Assembly (NCBI GenBank): GCA_030267565.1
Contig: BRXU01000009.1
Span: 2,986,001-3,050,000 of the forward strand
DNA length: 64,000 bases
DNA from: Pleodorina starrii
Taxonomy: Eukaryota; Chlorophyta; Chlorophyceae; Chlamydomonadales; Volvocaceae
Reading direction: 5' to 3'
In this document: positions 48,170-59,900 of the stretch, in pieces
How the letters are laid out: every line of letters begins with the position of its first letter
Position numbering within the stretch: position 1 is the stretch's first letter
The notes under the pieces: model-generated
The model's input: the letters and a program-made list of their open reading frames with translations, nothing else
What the model was told of the DNA's origin: nothing
Database searches by the model: none
Translations under genes and position numbers: made by a program

Positions 48170-50986
48170 TCAGGCCGGTGGCGGCGGCGCCGCCGCCGCC
48201 GCCGCCGGCGCGCACAGCAGCACCGTCTGACCCAGCTTTGTGGCCGCCTCGTACTTTGCGTCTGTGCTGTGCTGCTCAAAGCCGCAGCTGTGGTACAGAC
48301 CGTACGCGACCTGTGTACGGCAGACGGTAGTACGGCAGGGAGCGAAAGCTTGCGCTGGGCCTGAAGCAGGCACGGGGCACCCCAGCGGTGTCCATGTCGG
48401 GCTGCCGGAGGTATGGAAGATCGAGACAGAAGACGGAAGACGGACATCCAGCGCTGGAGACCCGACAGAAGGACGTCATGCCCTGGGGCTCCAGTCAGCC
48501 AAACCACCGCCTCCTCCAACCTACCCAACGTCGCCAAAACAAGTGTCGGCGCTTCCCCATTTGCGCTTCCCCGTCTTCCGCCCGCCCTTCCCTTCCCTTG
48601 CCCAGCCGGTCCCCCACACGCCCACACGCCAACCGCCACCCGCATCCCTCACCCACCCTCGCTTCACATCCGAGCGCAACCCCGCACCCCAACCGCCCTG
48701 CCCCCGCCCCCCCGCCCCCAGGTCCCCACCTATCCACTCGCCCCACCTCATTGGTCGCATCCACGTGGGTGTACAGCCGCCCCGCACCCCACAGCTGCAC
48801 CGCCCGGCCCATGGCCGCCCGCATGATGCCCCGACCCAGGCCCTGACCGCGCACGTCCTCCCGCACCACCACATTCAGCAGGTAGCAGCCGCTGGGGTCG
48901 TCCTGAGGACGGCGAGGGCGGGTCAGGGAGTGATATGCGGGGTGGGGGTGCCAAGGGATTTAGGGTGAGGGTGTAGAGGTTTTAGGGTTTTTAAGGGTTT
49001 TAGTGGGTGGGAGTGGGGTAGGAATTTCGATCGGAAGCGAGGAAAGTGAGGCGACGTTTGGCGAACAGACCGAGCGGTTGTTGCGCACGGGTGCGGAGAT
49101 GCAGGGCGAGGGAGATGTGGGGTGTCCTGTACAGCATCCAAGCGGAGAGTCTTGGTACGGCAACGCCGAAGGACAACGGGACCGCGGGCGCCGACCGTTG
49201 ACCCCGCACGACGGGCGTGCGACTAATTGTACAATAATGTACGACATACCTGTGGCACGCCGTGAGGTTGCGTGCCGTTGAGGGAGGCCGGTAGGCGCAT
49301 GTCGATGCAGGCCAGTACGGCACCCGAGGACGAGTCGACGGCGACCTGAAGGGGGCCCGGGGGCGCGGGCGGGGGACACGGAGTTGAGACCACGCGCATG
49401 CGGGGTACGCGACGGGGGTGCAGGGACGGGATGGGTTTTATCTCTCCAGATCGCACTTAGGAGGCGGTGGCCAGTACGGCAGTGGATTAGGGAAGGCGGC
49501 CGTGATCAAGACCCGCCGGCGGGTGTATTACGTGCGTCGCAGCACCCGGTGCATTACCCTCTCCCTTCCCACCCCCCACACACACATACACACAACACGG
49601 TGGCGCTTGCTTTGGGATCAGTTCCACGCCGAAACCACGTAGAAATACCATAACCCCGACACAGGGGCCAGCTGGGCCCTCCAGACGTCGAAACCTGCAG
49701 CGCCCCCCCCCCCCGCCACGCCGCTCCCGCCGCGCCGCCGCCCACCAGACACTCCGAGTACGGCTTTCCCTGCCGCGACGTGATTGTCGTACGCTGCTGC
49801 AGAGACTCCACCTCCTGCTCCACGAACTTCTTCTTCAGGGAGCCCACGAACCGCGACTGGTTCTCCTGCGCATCGGCGCGCAGCGGCGGGTCGGGATCGG
49901 GTCGGGTCGGATCGAGACACGGGGGATTGGGTCGTTGGGGTCGTTACAGTGGATGCTGGAGTCCTTTGGAAGCGTAAACGGGGGCGTTGGGGTTGCGGTA
50001 TTAGGCTGTTGGGGGTTGGCCTAAGACGGGGCTGTGCTTGGCTGTGCTTGTGTGTGATAGGGTTTGGGGCCGGCGAGCGGCGTGTACGGGTCCCTTCCGT
50101 CGGACGGAAGGAGGGCAGCGGGCCGCGGAAGGGAAAGGAGGTGCATCATGTCATCCTGGTGTCCGGTGCATTGGCCTAGGATGGGTTGGGGCCCTCCATT
50201 GCGGGTTGGGGCCCCCTGCGTAGGGCGCCGATGACAGCACCCTGTGATGGCGGAAATGGGACAGACGTCCGTTTAACTCCCGACAGTGCGTTCCCCCCGG
50301 TCCATTTCCCCCGGTCCATTCCCCCCGGTCCAGAGTGCCGTCAGTCCGCCGCTCAAACCGCAGAAGGCCGGGCCCCCGCGCTCTCAGACTCGTACAAGTA
50401 ACGTACCGAGTGGCTGATGCCGGGGGCCGGTTCATTGCGGCCCGCTTACCGCATAGTAGGCGTCCGCACGCAGCATGGCGACCTGACGGAGCTCGTCCAA
50501 TGAGCGAATCTTCCGTACTGTCACTGCAAGGCCGCCGCTGGAAGTGTACGGCACCTCCATCTCGGCATCCGCAGCGGCCGCTGCTGCTGCCGCGGACGCC
50601 GGCACCGCGGGCAGGGGCAGGACCTTGCTGCTGCGCCGCGTGTCGCTGCGGCCTTGCTGCGCCGGCAACCCCCAGCGCGCCCGGATGGGTGCGGGAGCGG
50701 CTGCTACACTGACGGAATCATGGCTGCAGCAGGTCCTGACGAGTGGCGTGTTGAGGCACGCCCGCCGGGCCGAACACCAGGCCGTCGGCCTCGTCGCGGT
50801 TCCGGCTGAGGCTCGGGCATTGACCGTGTTTCCGATGGCTTCGGAGCCGCCGCGGAGAACCATGGGCGCGTCGAGCGAGTAAGGTGCCGCGCGCGGCGAC
50901 AGGGTCATTGCGTGGGCATTTGCGCGCGCCGACGACCGGTTGCGGAGATCGAGGTCCCGAGTTGATCCTCCAACAATGCTGCCCAT
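48170..50986 (-). CDS. GNAT-family N-acetyltransferase, plastid-type leader
   Basis: Transfers acetyl from acetyl-CoA to an amine; the substrate cannot be read from the sequence. Exons 50450-50986, 49746-49865, 49250-49345, 48747-48902 and 48170-48310 join in phase to 349 residues. The first 140 residues are Ala/Arg/Ser-rich and poor in order, suiting a plastid leader. The GNAT fold follows: VRKIRSLDELRQVAMLRADAYY, VAVDSSSGAVLACIDMRLP, motif A YLLNVVVREDVRGQGLGRGIM with RGQGLG at 269-274, LYTHVDATNE and VAYGLYHSCGFE (motif B). This order resembles plastid GNATs of plants, which acetylate lysines and N-termini. A second in-frame Met at residue 27 (MTLSPRAAP) is an alternative start. The intron between exons 3 and 4 holds telomere-like repeats. 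Confidence 0.88.
48957..49003 (+). repeat. Interstitial telomere-like repeat in GNAT intron
   Basis: Degenerate array of TTTAGGG (48959-48965), TTTTAGGG (48980-48987), TTTTTAAGGG and TTTTAG. TTTTAGGG is the Chlamydomonas telomere unit and TTTAGGG the plant/Volvox form. Confidence 0.6.
50291..50332 (+). repeat. CCCCCCGGTCCATT tandem repeat in GNAT intron
   Basis: Three units of about 13-14 bases with small length differences in the C run, inside the first GNAT intron. Confidence 0.85.
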
Positions 50987-52817
50987 TCCCTATCATAGTA
51001 TGTCACAGCGGCGGGAAAGGGAGGTGTGATGGGCAGGCCCATGGCGCCTAAGTGCCGGTCGCGTCTCCTCACCTGTCGCATCGCTACGATCTTGCTCCAA
51101 AGCAATTAATTTGCATACCCAAAATAATAGCAGTTGTCAAGATTGCTCCCCTCTATGCATCAGTGCTGCCTTGACAGGCCATTTCACACCTCGGTGTTCG
51201 TTGTTTCGCGGTTCACGTGTCCGTGGGCAAAGTTTGTGAGTCGCTCAAATTTATATATGCATGGACAAAGCCCGGATTTGCAAAAATGGCCTCCAATGTG
51301 GTTTGATCCAGCAAGTTAAAAAACCCCAGATCAGACCTGCCTCGGGAGTTGTCAGTTTTCGAGCGTCATCTTGTCCTACGCATACTCCTCACAGTGCCAA
51401 TGTTGATAAACTGCGAGATGAAGCTAGGACCGGACAAGGCCTGCCGCATGACCCGTTGGTCGTTGCAGCGGGGAACACTAAGATCAATCATGTTAAACGT
51501 AGTTGGGAGATTCCAATCATTCAATGAGGTCACTATGATGTGCTGTGCACGCTGGTGACATCTTTCGGCATGGCAGAACCTTCCAGCTCCGCCGGCTGCA
51601 GGTCCCAGGGCGGCTGGCATCTGACTCAGTCTGATTCCACGCCACCCTTCCGAATCGGCATGCCAAGGGCATGGAATCCCGGTGGCTCTTGCCGCATCCC
51701 CCTATCCGACATGACAGCAACAACTGTTCGCAGAATTGTAGGCTTTCGTCCGGCTAAAGCTCCCTCCACCCACAGCCTAGGAGCTGGTTCCTTGCTAAGC
51801 GCGCCAGCTACGCGCCTGAGCGCGAAGCATTGCACGCATGCACAAACAAACAATTCAAAGTATGACAACATATGCATGACTTACATATGGCCGAGACCGC
51901 GTTATTCGCGCCGCGTGGGAAGGGCCCATCAGGTGTCGCGTCAATGGCAGCCCGCACGCTGCATATGGGTCGACCTCCCTTTGCGCCCCTTTGCGCCATC
52001 CCCGAACTTCCGGGTCGACCTCGATCCTGCAAACCCCAGCACCACATGTCGCAAGCCTTGTGCACGCGGACCATCCAAGCCCGTGCTCCCGGCCCTTGAC
52101 GCCACTAGTACCCAATCGGGTTGTTAAGACCTCGCTTGTCTCCGCCGGACATCCACAACGGCCCTGTTGCAAACATTCCGCGGAAACGCTCAGGCCCCAG
52201 ACCTCCTCACCACACCAGCATCATCACTGCAAAGCGTCGTCCATTGGAACCCAGGGTACAAGGCTCTTTTCAGCGCAACAGCCTCCACCTCTGGCCAGCT
52301 GCCCCGCACGGCAAAGCTAATTTGGTTTCGGGGGCAAGACTATTGACCTGCCGTGCAAGGTAGATGGTAAGATGGAGAACTGGTTGCCACCCTCCATTCA
52401 CAGGAGTATCGAGCCAGCCCCTGCCAGCCCGGCTGCTCGTGCCACGTTTGTGCCCCCGCCCGTCTCTTTCTCCCTCCAGAGGGTTGCGGCCGGAAGAAGA
52501 AATGCATTCCACGACAGATCATCGCACACCATGGCAACCGTTATGTGCCGCGGCGATGACCGGGTGCAGTCCTCGCCCTCAATAGTCGTACGCTTCACTC
52601 AGTAAACCCCGGGCAGCACTGTCCATTGCGACATATCCGCTCTCCAACCCCCTCAAATGCCCTGCCTCCCCACATCCCGCCCGAAACCCCTTGCCGGCTT
52701 TGCCAGCTAGCTTATCCGCAACCGTTGCTTACGCATGACGGCGGCTTCCCCGAGGCAATTTGCCCGCGCTAATTCCAAACTCAAGTCTGTCTCCCGACGA
52801 AATTTCAGCAGGAAAAA
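50987..52817. other. Intergenic region upstream of GNAT
   Basis: Contains the GNAT promoter at its left side, with a minus-strand TATATAAA (51257-51250) about 265 bases upstream of the ATG. The long plus-strand frame at 51540-52127 has no recognisable domain and no coding-like repeat or hydrophobic pattern. Nothing else seen. Confidence 0.45.
51250..51257 (-). promoter_or_regulatory. TATA-box candidate for GNAT
   Basis: TATATAAA on the minus strand, about 265 bases before the GNAT start codon. Confidence 0.3.
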
Positions 52818-53114
52818 TTAAGCGTAGCGCCGCGTCCGCCGCGTCAGTTTGCTGTCCGATCCATCCTCGTCATCATCGTCCGCTGGTGCTGCAGCCTTCG
52901 TCGACGGCGCCGCCTTTGCTCCGCTGTTTGATGCCGCTCCTGTAGCTTGCGCCGGTTTGCGCACGCCAGCAGCGCGCTTAGACGTGCCGACTCCGCCGGC
53001 TCGGAGCAAGTACTTCGCAATCACGATTAGACCCAGTGCAAAAATCAGAGCTGCAACTGCGATAGGGCCCTGAGGCCCAGAAAGGAAATCCTGAATGTCT
53101 TGAAGTTGTAACAT
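52818..53114 (-). CDS. Small single-pass membrane protein, hypothetical
   Basis: An intronless frame of 98 residues, not recognised. Residues 1-15 are a short polar start (MLQLQDIQDFLSGPQG). A strong hydrophobic helix follows (IAVAALIFALGLIVIAKYLL, about 18-37), then a basic stretch, an Ala/Lys/Pro-rich tail, an acidic cluster DDDDED and a basic end LTRRTRRYA. The positive charge after the helix suggests the long tail faces the cytosol or stroma. The helix, acidic cluster and clean start and stop make it a better candidate than other short frames nearby. A minus-strand AT-rich TATA-like patch lies at 53188-53198, about 75-85 bases upstream. Confidence 0.55.
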   Translation of the reverse strand: MLQLQDIQDFLSGPQGPIAVAALIFALGLIVIAKYLLRAGGVGTSKRAAGVRKPAQATGAASNSGAKAAPSTKAAAPADDDDEDGSDSKLTRRTRRYA

Positions 53115-53904
53115 TTTGACTTCTAGAACTGCGCCCTCACAGTTCGCTGCGACGTTGCAATTTGGGACGGAGACTTATTCCTGTTGCTATAATATATTAG
53201 GTACGAAGGGCAAATGGAGTGGCGGAATTTGTGTTCTTGAGCTATTGAGGCGTCAGACGTGTCCCTATGACTGCGACCAATACGAATTTCCAAAAAGTAC
53301 GCGATCTGATATGGGTCTCCCTGAGTTGAACAAAACAACCACATGTGTATGCGCTATGCATTCAACACACGGCAGCTGGGTTCCAGCGTGGGCGAGCGTC
53401 GTGCGACAGTTGGCTCGCCCGTCGGTTCCTGTCGGTTCGACGCTTTTGCGGCTGGCACGGGCCTCGCGCAGTGCCAGACGTGAGACCGACTTTTGCAAGT
53501 CCTAGTCCAGTGTCAAGGGCATAATGCAGCCGTTAATCACACCCTTATGATGTGTGTACAACGGTCGTATCCGGGGTAGGTCGGGGGCTGGGAGCGAGCC
53601 AAGTTACCCCGTCCGCTTGCGCTTGATGGTGCTTACAGGTGCTGCGTGCCAGTGTTGTGTTGTGATCCCCCAGACCAGGTTTCTGCTGGAGATGCCAGCA
53701 CATTCCACGCAGTCAGACAGCACCCTCTCGTGTGGCAGCACCCGCACGGCAACAACGCTCATCAGCCCCAGGGGTGTGTGTGTGTGGCATGCAAGCTTCC
53801 AGCACAAAGCGCTGTCGTAAATGCAGTACAGCTGTGGGAATTCGGGTGCCGGGTCGCTCCCACGATCTGTGACACCAAGGAAAGGTAAGGAAAGGTAAGG
53901 CGTG
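53115..53904. other. Intergenic region
   Basis: Upstream of the small membrane protein and downstream of the giant helical gene. Contains the TGTAA signal of the latter. No further gene seen. Confidence 0.45.
53633..53637 (-). other. TGTAA polyadenylation signal of the giant helical gene
   Basis: Minus-strand TGTAA (TTACA on the plus strand) 268 bases after the stop codon at 53905-53907, a usual distance for this lineage. Confidence 0.5.
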
Positions 53905-56900
53905 TCAGCTCATCACGCCGTGCTTCCCGGGGAGAGTAGCGGCCACGGCGACGCGCTCCAGCATCCTCCACAGGTACCTTGACAAGACGCTCCTCGCCAC
54001 AGCTTTCTCGTCGACACCGCGAGCGACCAGGCGGAGGATGAGGGGTACAATGTCCCCCTTCTGAAGCTCCAGTGCCATCATGACCACACGATACACAGCA
54101 ATGTGCCACGGCTCCAGACGCGCTACAAAATCCTCCCGCGCCGCGTCCCCCACGGGGTCACCAAAGCCGTGGCGTCGCCCCGGCGGCGGAGACAGCGCCG
54201 CCGGCAGCTGCAGCCGCAAGGGGGAGCCCGCGGGCCAGTACAGGTCGCTTCCGAGCGGCCCAAAACACGGGGGTCGGAAGGTCTTCCACAGCGCGTCGTA
54301 CTCTGGTTCGTCCTGCTCGCCGGGCCAGAGCTGCGGCAGCGGTACACGGCCACTGACCAGCGGGGCAACGACGGCTGCCAGGCGGTCCGCCAGCTGCGAC
54401 AATACACCGCCGCCGCCAACAGACTGGTGGCTGTAGTGAGGCGGCCAAAACACGCCCTCTATGACCGGGCAGACGAGGGGCTGTACGGCGTCCAGTACGG
54501 CGTTCAGGTGGTCCAAGGGGGCCAGGTCTGTGCGGGCCACGAGCTCATCGAGGGCCGCCAGGTAGAGGGGCCAGATCTGGGGAGGGAGGGTGGGTCGGGG
54601 GGCTCTTGATTGGTTTCTGCTTGGTTGGTTACGGTACCGTAACTCTGTCAGTTGGGGTTCCCTGCAATGGGTGGCTGTAAGGAGGTGCAGGAGGAGGGGC
54701 CCGGGGGGTTTGGGGGGGCCTGAACCATGATAGCGGAAAGAATGGAGGGGACGGGGGAGGCTAAGTAGTTGAGCTGGCTGAGAAATGGCCTTCTGGGTCA
54801 CGGCGCCACTAAAGGGGGCCCACAGCTAACACGGGCGGGACAAGCTCCTTCCAAACTCCAGTTCCAAACTCCGGACAACACGGACCGCCGCTCGTACCGC
54901 CATCACGGCGCGGTTCGGCAAGATACGCCAAGCAGCCACAGACCTGGTCCCGGTACCGCTCCAGCTCCTCCTCGTGGCCCGCGGACGCCTGCACCGACCG
55001 CAAGGCCACCAGGCCGTACAACAGCCCCAGCTGCCGACAGCTCAGCAGAGCGCCACTCTCCGCCTCCGCCATCGCTCTCGCCGGCGGTGCTGCCAGCGGC
55101 GGCGGTGCTGCCCGAGGTGGTGTCCGCGAGCCCGAGCGCTCCGTCGCGGCGCGGGCGTGGGCCTCAACGCTCGGCCATAGGGCCCTCGCGAAGGACGCCG
55201 CCTCGCCCGCGTCGAGGATGTACGGGCCGTACTTGCTTACGTAATCTCCAAAGGCCTGGTTGCCGAGTCTGCTCCACGCCGTGTCCTGCCGTGACCACCA
55301 GGGTGTTGGCTCCAGGGGGTTTGCAAGCTCTGCCCTTACAAGTACGGACGCCGTCAACGTGGCGTCCACCTGGGCCTTGAAGTGCAGGATGTCCGCCGGC
55401 CCTGCAGAGTGGAGGAGGCACATCCACATATCGGTGACATCGGTGACATCAGCGACATTGGTGACGTCAGCGAATCGCGAGTGGTTGCACCCTGACATGG
55501 GGATGAGCCCTAGACACGAAACGTGTGAGCGTGTGGGAGTGGGAGGGCGCGAACCCAATTGACCCAATTGACCCGATTCATCACCCGTGTGCAGCGGTCA
55601 CACGGCTTGCCATCGTCCGTTCCGTCGCGGGTAGAATGAAACAGGACAGCCCTGGCACGCACCCACACATCCGCAGCACCTCACCCATCTCGCACAAAGC
55701 GTCCAGGTAGGCCCACAGCAGCCGCGGCCAGGCCTTCTGGTCGTCGCCGCTTTTGCCGCCTGCTTCCGGCCAACGGGTCGGCACCAGGGCGCGCGTGTAG
55801 TTGCCACTGGAGCGGGCCACATCCGCGGCCAGGACGTGGAACCCGCCGGGATTTTTGCCAATGCGGCCCGCAATCAGCCTCAGGTGGCGGAAGCACTCGA
55901 GGACCGCCGGCAGGTTCTCGGGCGACAGCAAGGGGCCGCCTGGCCTGCTCCACGCCCACATGGCGGCGACCATGTCCAAGTATATAACGGCCATGTCGCT
56001 GCTTTGGATGAAGTCACCCTTGACTTCGGTCTGGTAAATACGCGCTCCTGCTGCTGGGAACTCCTGCACATTCCACAACCCGCGGATGGACCGAGGCCAG
56101 GGGCAGGGGCAGGGGCAGGGGTGCGGGCGCATGGCGGCACTGCTAAGGAGAAGAAAAGTCCCTTTGGGCACACTTTCGTGCAGCCGGCTTCTGCTTCTGC
56201 TACTGCTACTGCGGCGGCGGCGGCGGCGGTGGCAGCACCAGCAGCGTTACGGTGCCTGCGAGACATGTCGTGTCATACATAGCCCGTGCCGGGAACACGA
56301 TACGGCCGGGGCCAAGCGGTGCCACAACCCCTAAGCAGGCGGACGCACACTCTGCGGACGCATACTCGCAAAGGGCCAGCCGACAGCCATCGACCACCCT
56401 GAGGCGGACTCCAGGGAGGGCTTCAACCCCACAGCAGCACCCGAGAGATTCCATGAGGGAAGGCACACAGCGCGCGCCCACGCGCATTCCGCTATTCCAC
56501 CCGTTACCGCACATCCGTTCCGCCCCCAAACGCCGTGCACCCAGATCTCGTCTTCCCGCCTCACCTGAATCCCAGATTCGTACATCTCCCGCAGAAACCT
56601 CTCCCGTTCCTCCAGCTCCATGCCCCGCAGCCGCATTCTGTCGTTCACCCGCAATATCTCCCGGTGTGAAAACACCGGACTGGCGCCGCATAGCCGCAGC
56701 TGCCGGGCCAGATCCAGGGGCGCCAGAGCCCCGGTCGCCGTCCTCACTCGCGCCGCCAGCGCCGCCGCAGTGTCCTCGCGCATGGGCAGTCCCTCGTGCC
56801 CCACCAGGCCCGTGATCAGCGCCCGGCGCAGCTGAGCCTCCGGCACCGCCTGCACGACCGCCTCGCAGCCCAGGAGCAGCAACACCACCGCCGCCACCGG

Positions 56901-59900
56901 CCGCGGCAGGACTCGGTCCCCGCTTGCAAAAAGCAGCGCCGAAACCAGCGCCGCCGCCTCCTGCACCGGAACTGCCGCCACCACAGCCTCGGCCGGCTCT
57001 TTCTGCAGCTGCTGGTCAGCAGCCCGCCCTTCCTCCAGCCGCTGCTGCTGCTGCTGCTCCACTTCCGGGTTTCCCATATGCTGCAGCAGCAACGCAATCA
57101 CGGCCGAGCCCATGACGCGGGACGCCTCCCGGGCAGACTCCACAGCAAAGGCCAGACCCCATGTGTCAGCAACCATTCGCAAACTCATATACTGCGCGGC
57201 TGCAGCTCCCGACGCCCGGACCCGTCTCGCCAACTGCTCGTGTAGCGCCGCCGCCTGCAACTGCTGCTCCGCGGCAGGGAAGAGCCGCTCCAGCAGCGGC
57301 TGCACGGCGGCAAGAACCTCCTGGGAGGATGATGGGCTGGGCGGGTGGCGTGTGGGCTGGGGCTGGTGATGCTGCCGGTTCTGGTTCTGGTTCTGGAGCT
57401 GCGGCTGGGATTGCTGGGACTGGGACGCGAGGTTGATGAGTGCAATGACGACCTGGAGACGAGGCACGGGGGCAAACACACGGGGGCAAACACACGTGCA
57501 TGTGGGTGAGGTGGAATGGAGTGCGGTGCAGATAAGGAATATAGCTAATGATCTTCCGAAGTCCACATTAAAACGTTTCATTCAACACAGAACCCACCTG
57601 CAGCAACTCGCGGCCGGAGAGCGCATCCGCGTCGACTGTCGCAACTCCTGGCGGCGGCCTCCTGGCAACCACGGCCTCTCGGGCCCTCCTGTCGCTGCCG
57701 TCGGCCTTTCGCCAGTCAGCCTCCGTGCCCTGCTCAAGAAGCCGCCCCACCAGCATCTGCAACAACGGCATCTGCAGCCGCCAGCCCGACCGTCCCTCCA
57801 GCGCCATCAGCAGCGCCGCCACCCGGCGCAGCGGCAGCGAAGGCAATGCTGTCTCCGCTACGGAAGCTAGCACAACCGCCCATGGTGGCAAATGCTGCCG
57901 GCCGCTCGCGCCGGAGCCCGTGGCAACGGGCAGGAGCTTGGCGAGCGCCGTTGCTGCCAGGGCCGGGGAGGCCGGAGGTGCCACGACGCTGTCGCTGCCC
58001 ACGGCAGCCGCGAGGTGCTGCAGCACGGCGGCCGCCACACCCTGTGGCAGCAGCCCCGCCGCCGCATCGACCGGGGCCGCCGCTACGAGCTCGTTGGGGT
58101 CACCAAGCGCGGAAGTGTCGTACAACTCAACCAGCTGAGCGATCTGGTACGGCAGCAGTACATCCAAGGCATCCTCGCTCTGAAAAGCCGCCTTGAGGCC
58201 CTGGCGGAGTGCCTCCATCTCATCTATCGTACCAGCCGTACTGCCTCCGCAACGGTCGCCGTACAGCACCCAGAGCCGCTGCAGGGCCGCCAGCGCCGCC
58301 AGCGGCCGGCTGTCCGCGGGGTACCAGTGCCCCGGGGAGGCCCCGCCAGTGGCCGACACACCTGCCCCCGCGTCCTTGGGGGTCCTCTGAGTCGACTTGG
58401 GGCCCGCTGTCGCCGCCGCCGCTGCGGCCTCCTCAGCCAAGAGCCTTCGCAGCCACTGCACAGCGGCCGCTGCGTCGGGGTCCTTGCCGCTCGTCTGTAC
58501 GGCATAGCACACCGCCGCCACGTCAGCAGCTGACGCAGGGCTGGTGCCAGCAGCGACCCACGGGTCACTTTGTGCAGCGGCTGCGACCTCCTGCCGAGTG
58601 GGGCCGCCGCCGGCTTGGCGCCGCACAGCACCGGCGTTGACTTGCGCCGCCGCCGCACCTTCCGTCGTCATGGCGGCATTCGCCCGCCGCCGCAGCTCCA
58701 TCCGCAGCCGCTCCCAGACCGCCTCCTTCCCCACCACCATCCCGGCCTGGGTGCAGTACGTGCACATAAGGCCCAGCTGGCCCATGCTGGCGGCCTGCAG
58801 CGGCGCTCGGGCCAGGAAGCCCTCCCCAGCGAGCAGTGACGTCAGCGGCGTCGGCGGCACCCAGGGCAGCACCCTGAGCAGCACCCGCCGCAGCGCGCCC
58901 TCGGCCGCCGCCCAAAGTGCCCGCTGCCGCTCACCGTCATCCGTCCGGCTCTGTCGCTGCTTCTGCTGCTGCTCCTGCTGCTGCCGGCCCGCTTCTTCGG
59001 CCAGTAACGGGAAGAGTTGCGAGCCGTATGCAGCCAGGGCGGGAGCCGGCGGCTGAATGCCGGCGTCCAGCGCGGCCGCAAGCAGCTGCCCCCAATCCGC
59101 GACGCTGAGGCCGAGACTAGAGGTAGAGCCGGGCTTGCCAGGGCCACCCCTGCCGCCGGCGTCATCGTCATCGCTGGCGGCGGCCGCCCAGTCGGCGAGC
59201 GACAGTCGTACATACTCCGCCAGGTCATCTACGGTCCCTGCAGCTGCCGCCAGCTGCCGAATGGAGCCGTCAGCGCTGTCCGCCACCACACGCGACGCCA
59301 GGCGCAACACATCTACGAGCAGACCGGCCGGGGGCAGCTCCGAAGCCGCCAAACGGCCACCGGGCGATGCCGCCAGCTTCCGCCGACGCCGGGCCTCAAG
59401 GAGCGCCGCGCCGCATGCCTCCACCCACTTGGCCTCCACCCCGCCCATATAGTCTGTGGGCCGCAGGCTGGCGGCCTTGCCCGGCCCGGAACGACCCGTG
59501 GGTCCCTTGCCGCTGCCGCCGCTGCCCCCACCGCCACCACCAGCCCACGGCCGGCTGAGCTCGTAGGCCGCCACCGCCGCCACCGTCATCTGCAGCTCCT
59601 TCGGCCGGTACCGCGGCAATGCGTCCGCCTGCGCGCTGACGAAGTTGATGTGCGCGCGGTCCCACGCATCCTGCGCCGCCCGACTCAGCTGCTGCCCGCC
59701 ACCACTCGCCTCCCGCCCGCTGCCACCCCACAGCACGTGTGCGGCTCCCAGCAACAGCCCCAGCTCGTCCACGTCGTACCGCTTCCAGTTGGACGAGCCG
59801 CCGACGGCCTTCTCGGCCCGCAGCAGCATCGACTCAACAAAGGCGGCCGGCGGGCGGGCACCCAGCAGCGCCAGGCCCGACGCGGCGTGGGCCAGGCCGC

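Noticed and set aside
51540..52127. 195-codon plus-strand frame upstream of GNAT
   Set aside because: Composition is not like neighbouring exons; there is no recognisable motif and no supporting splice sites.
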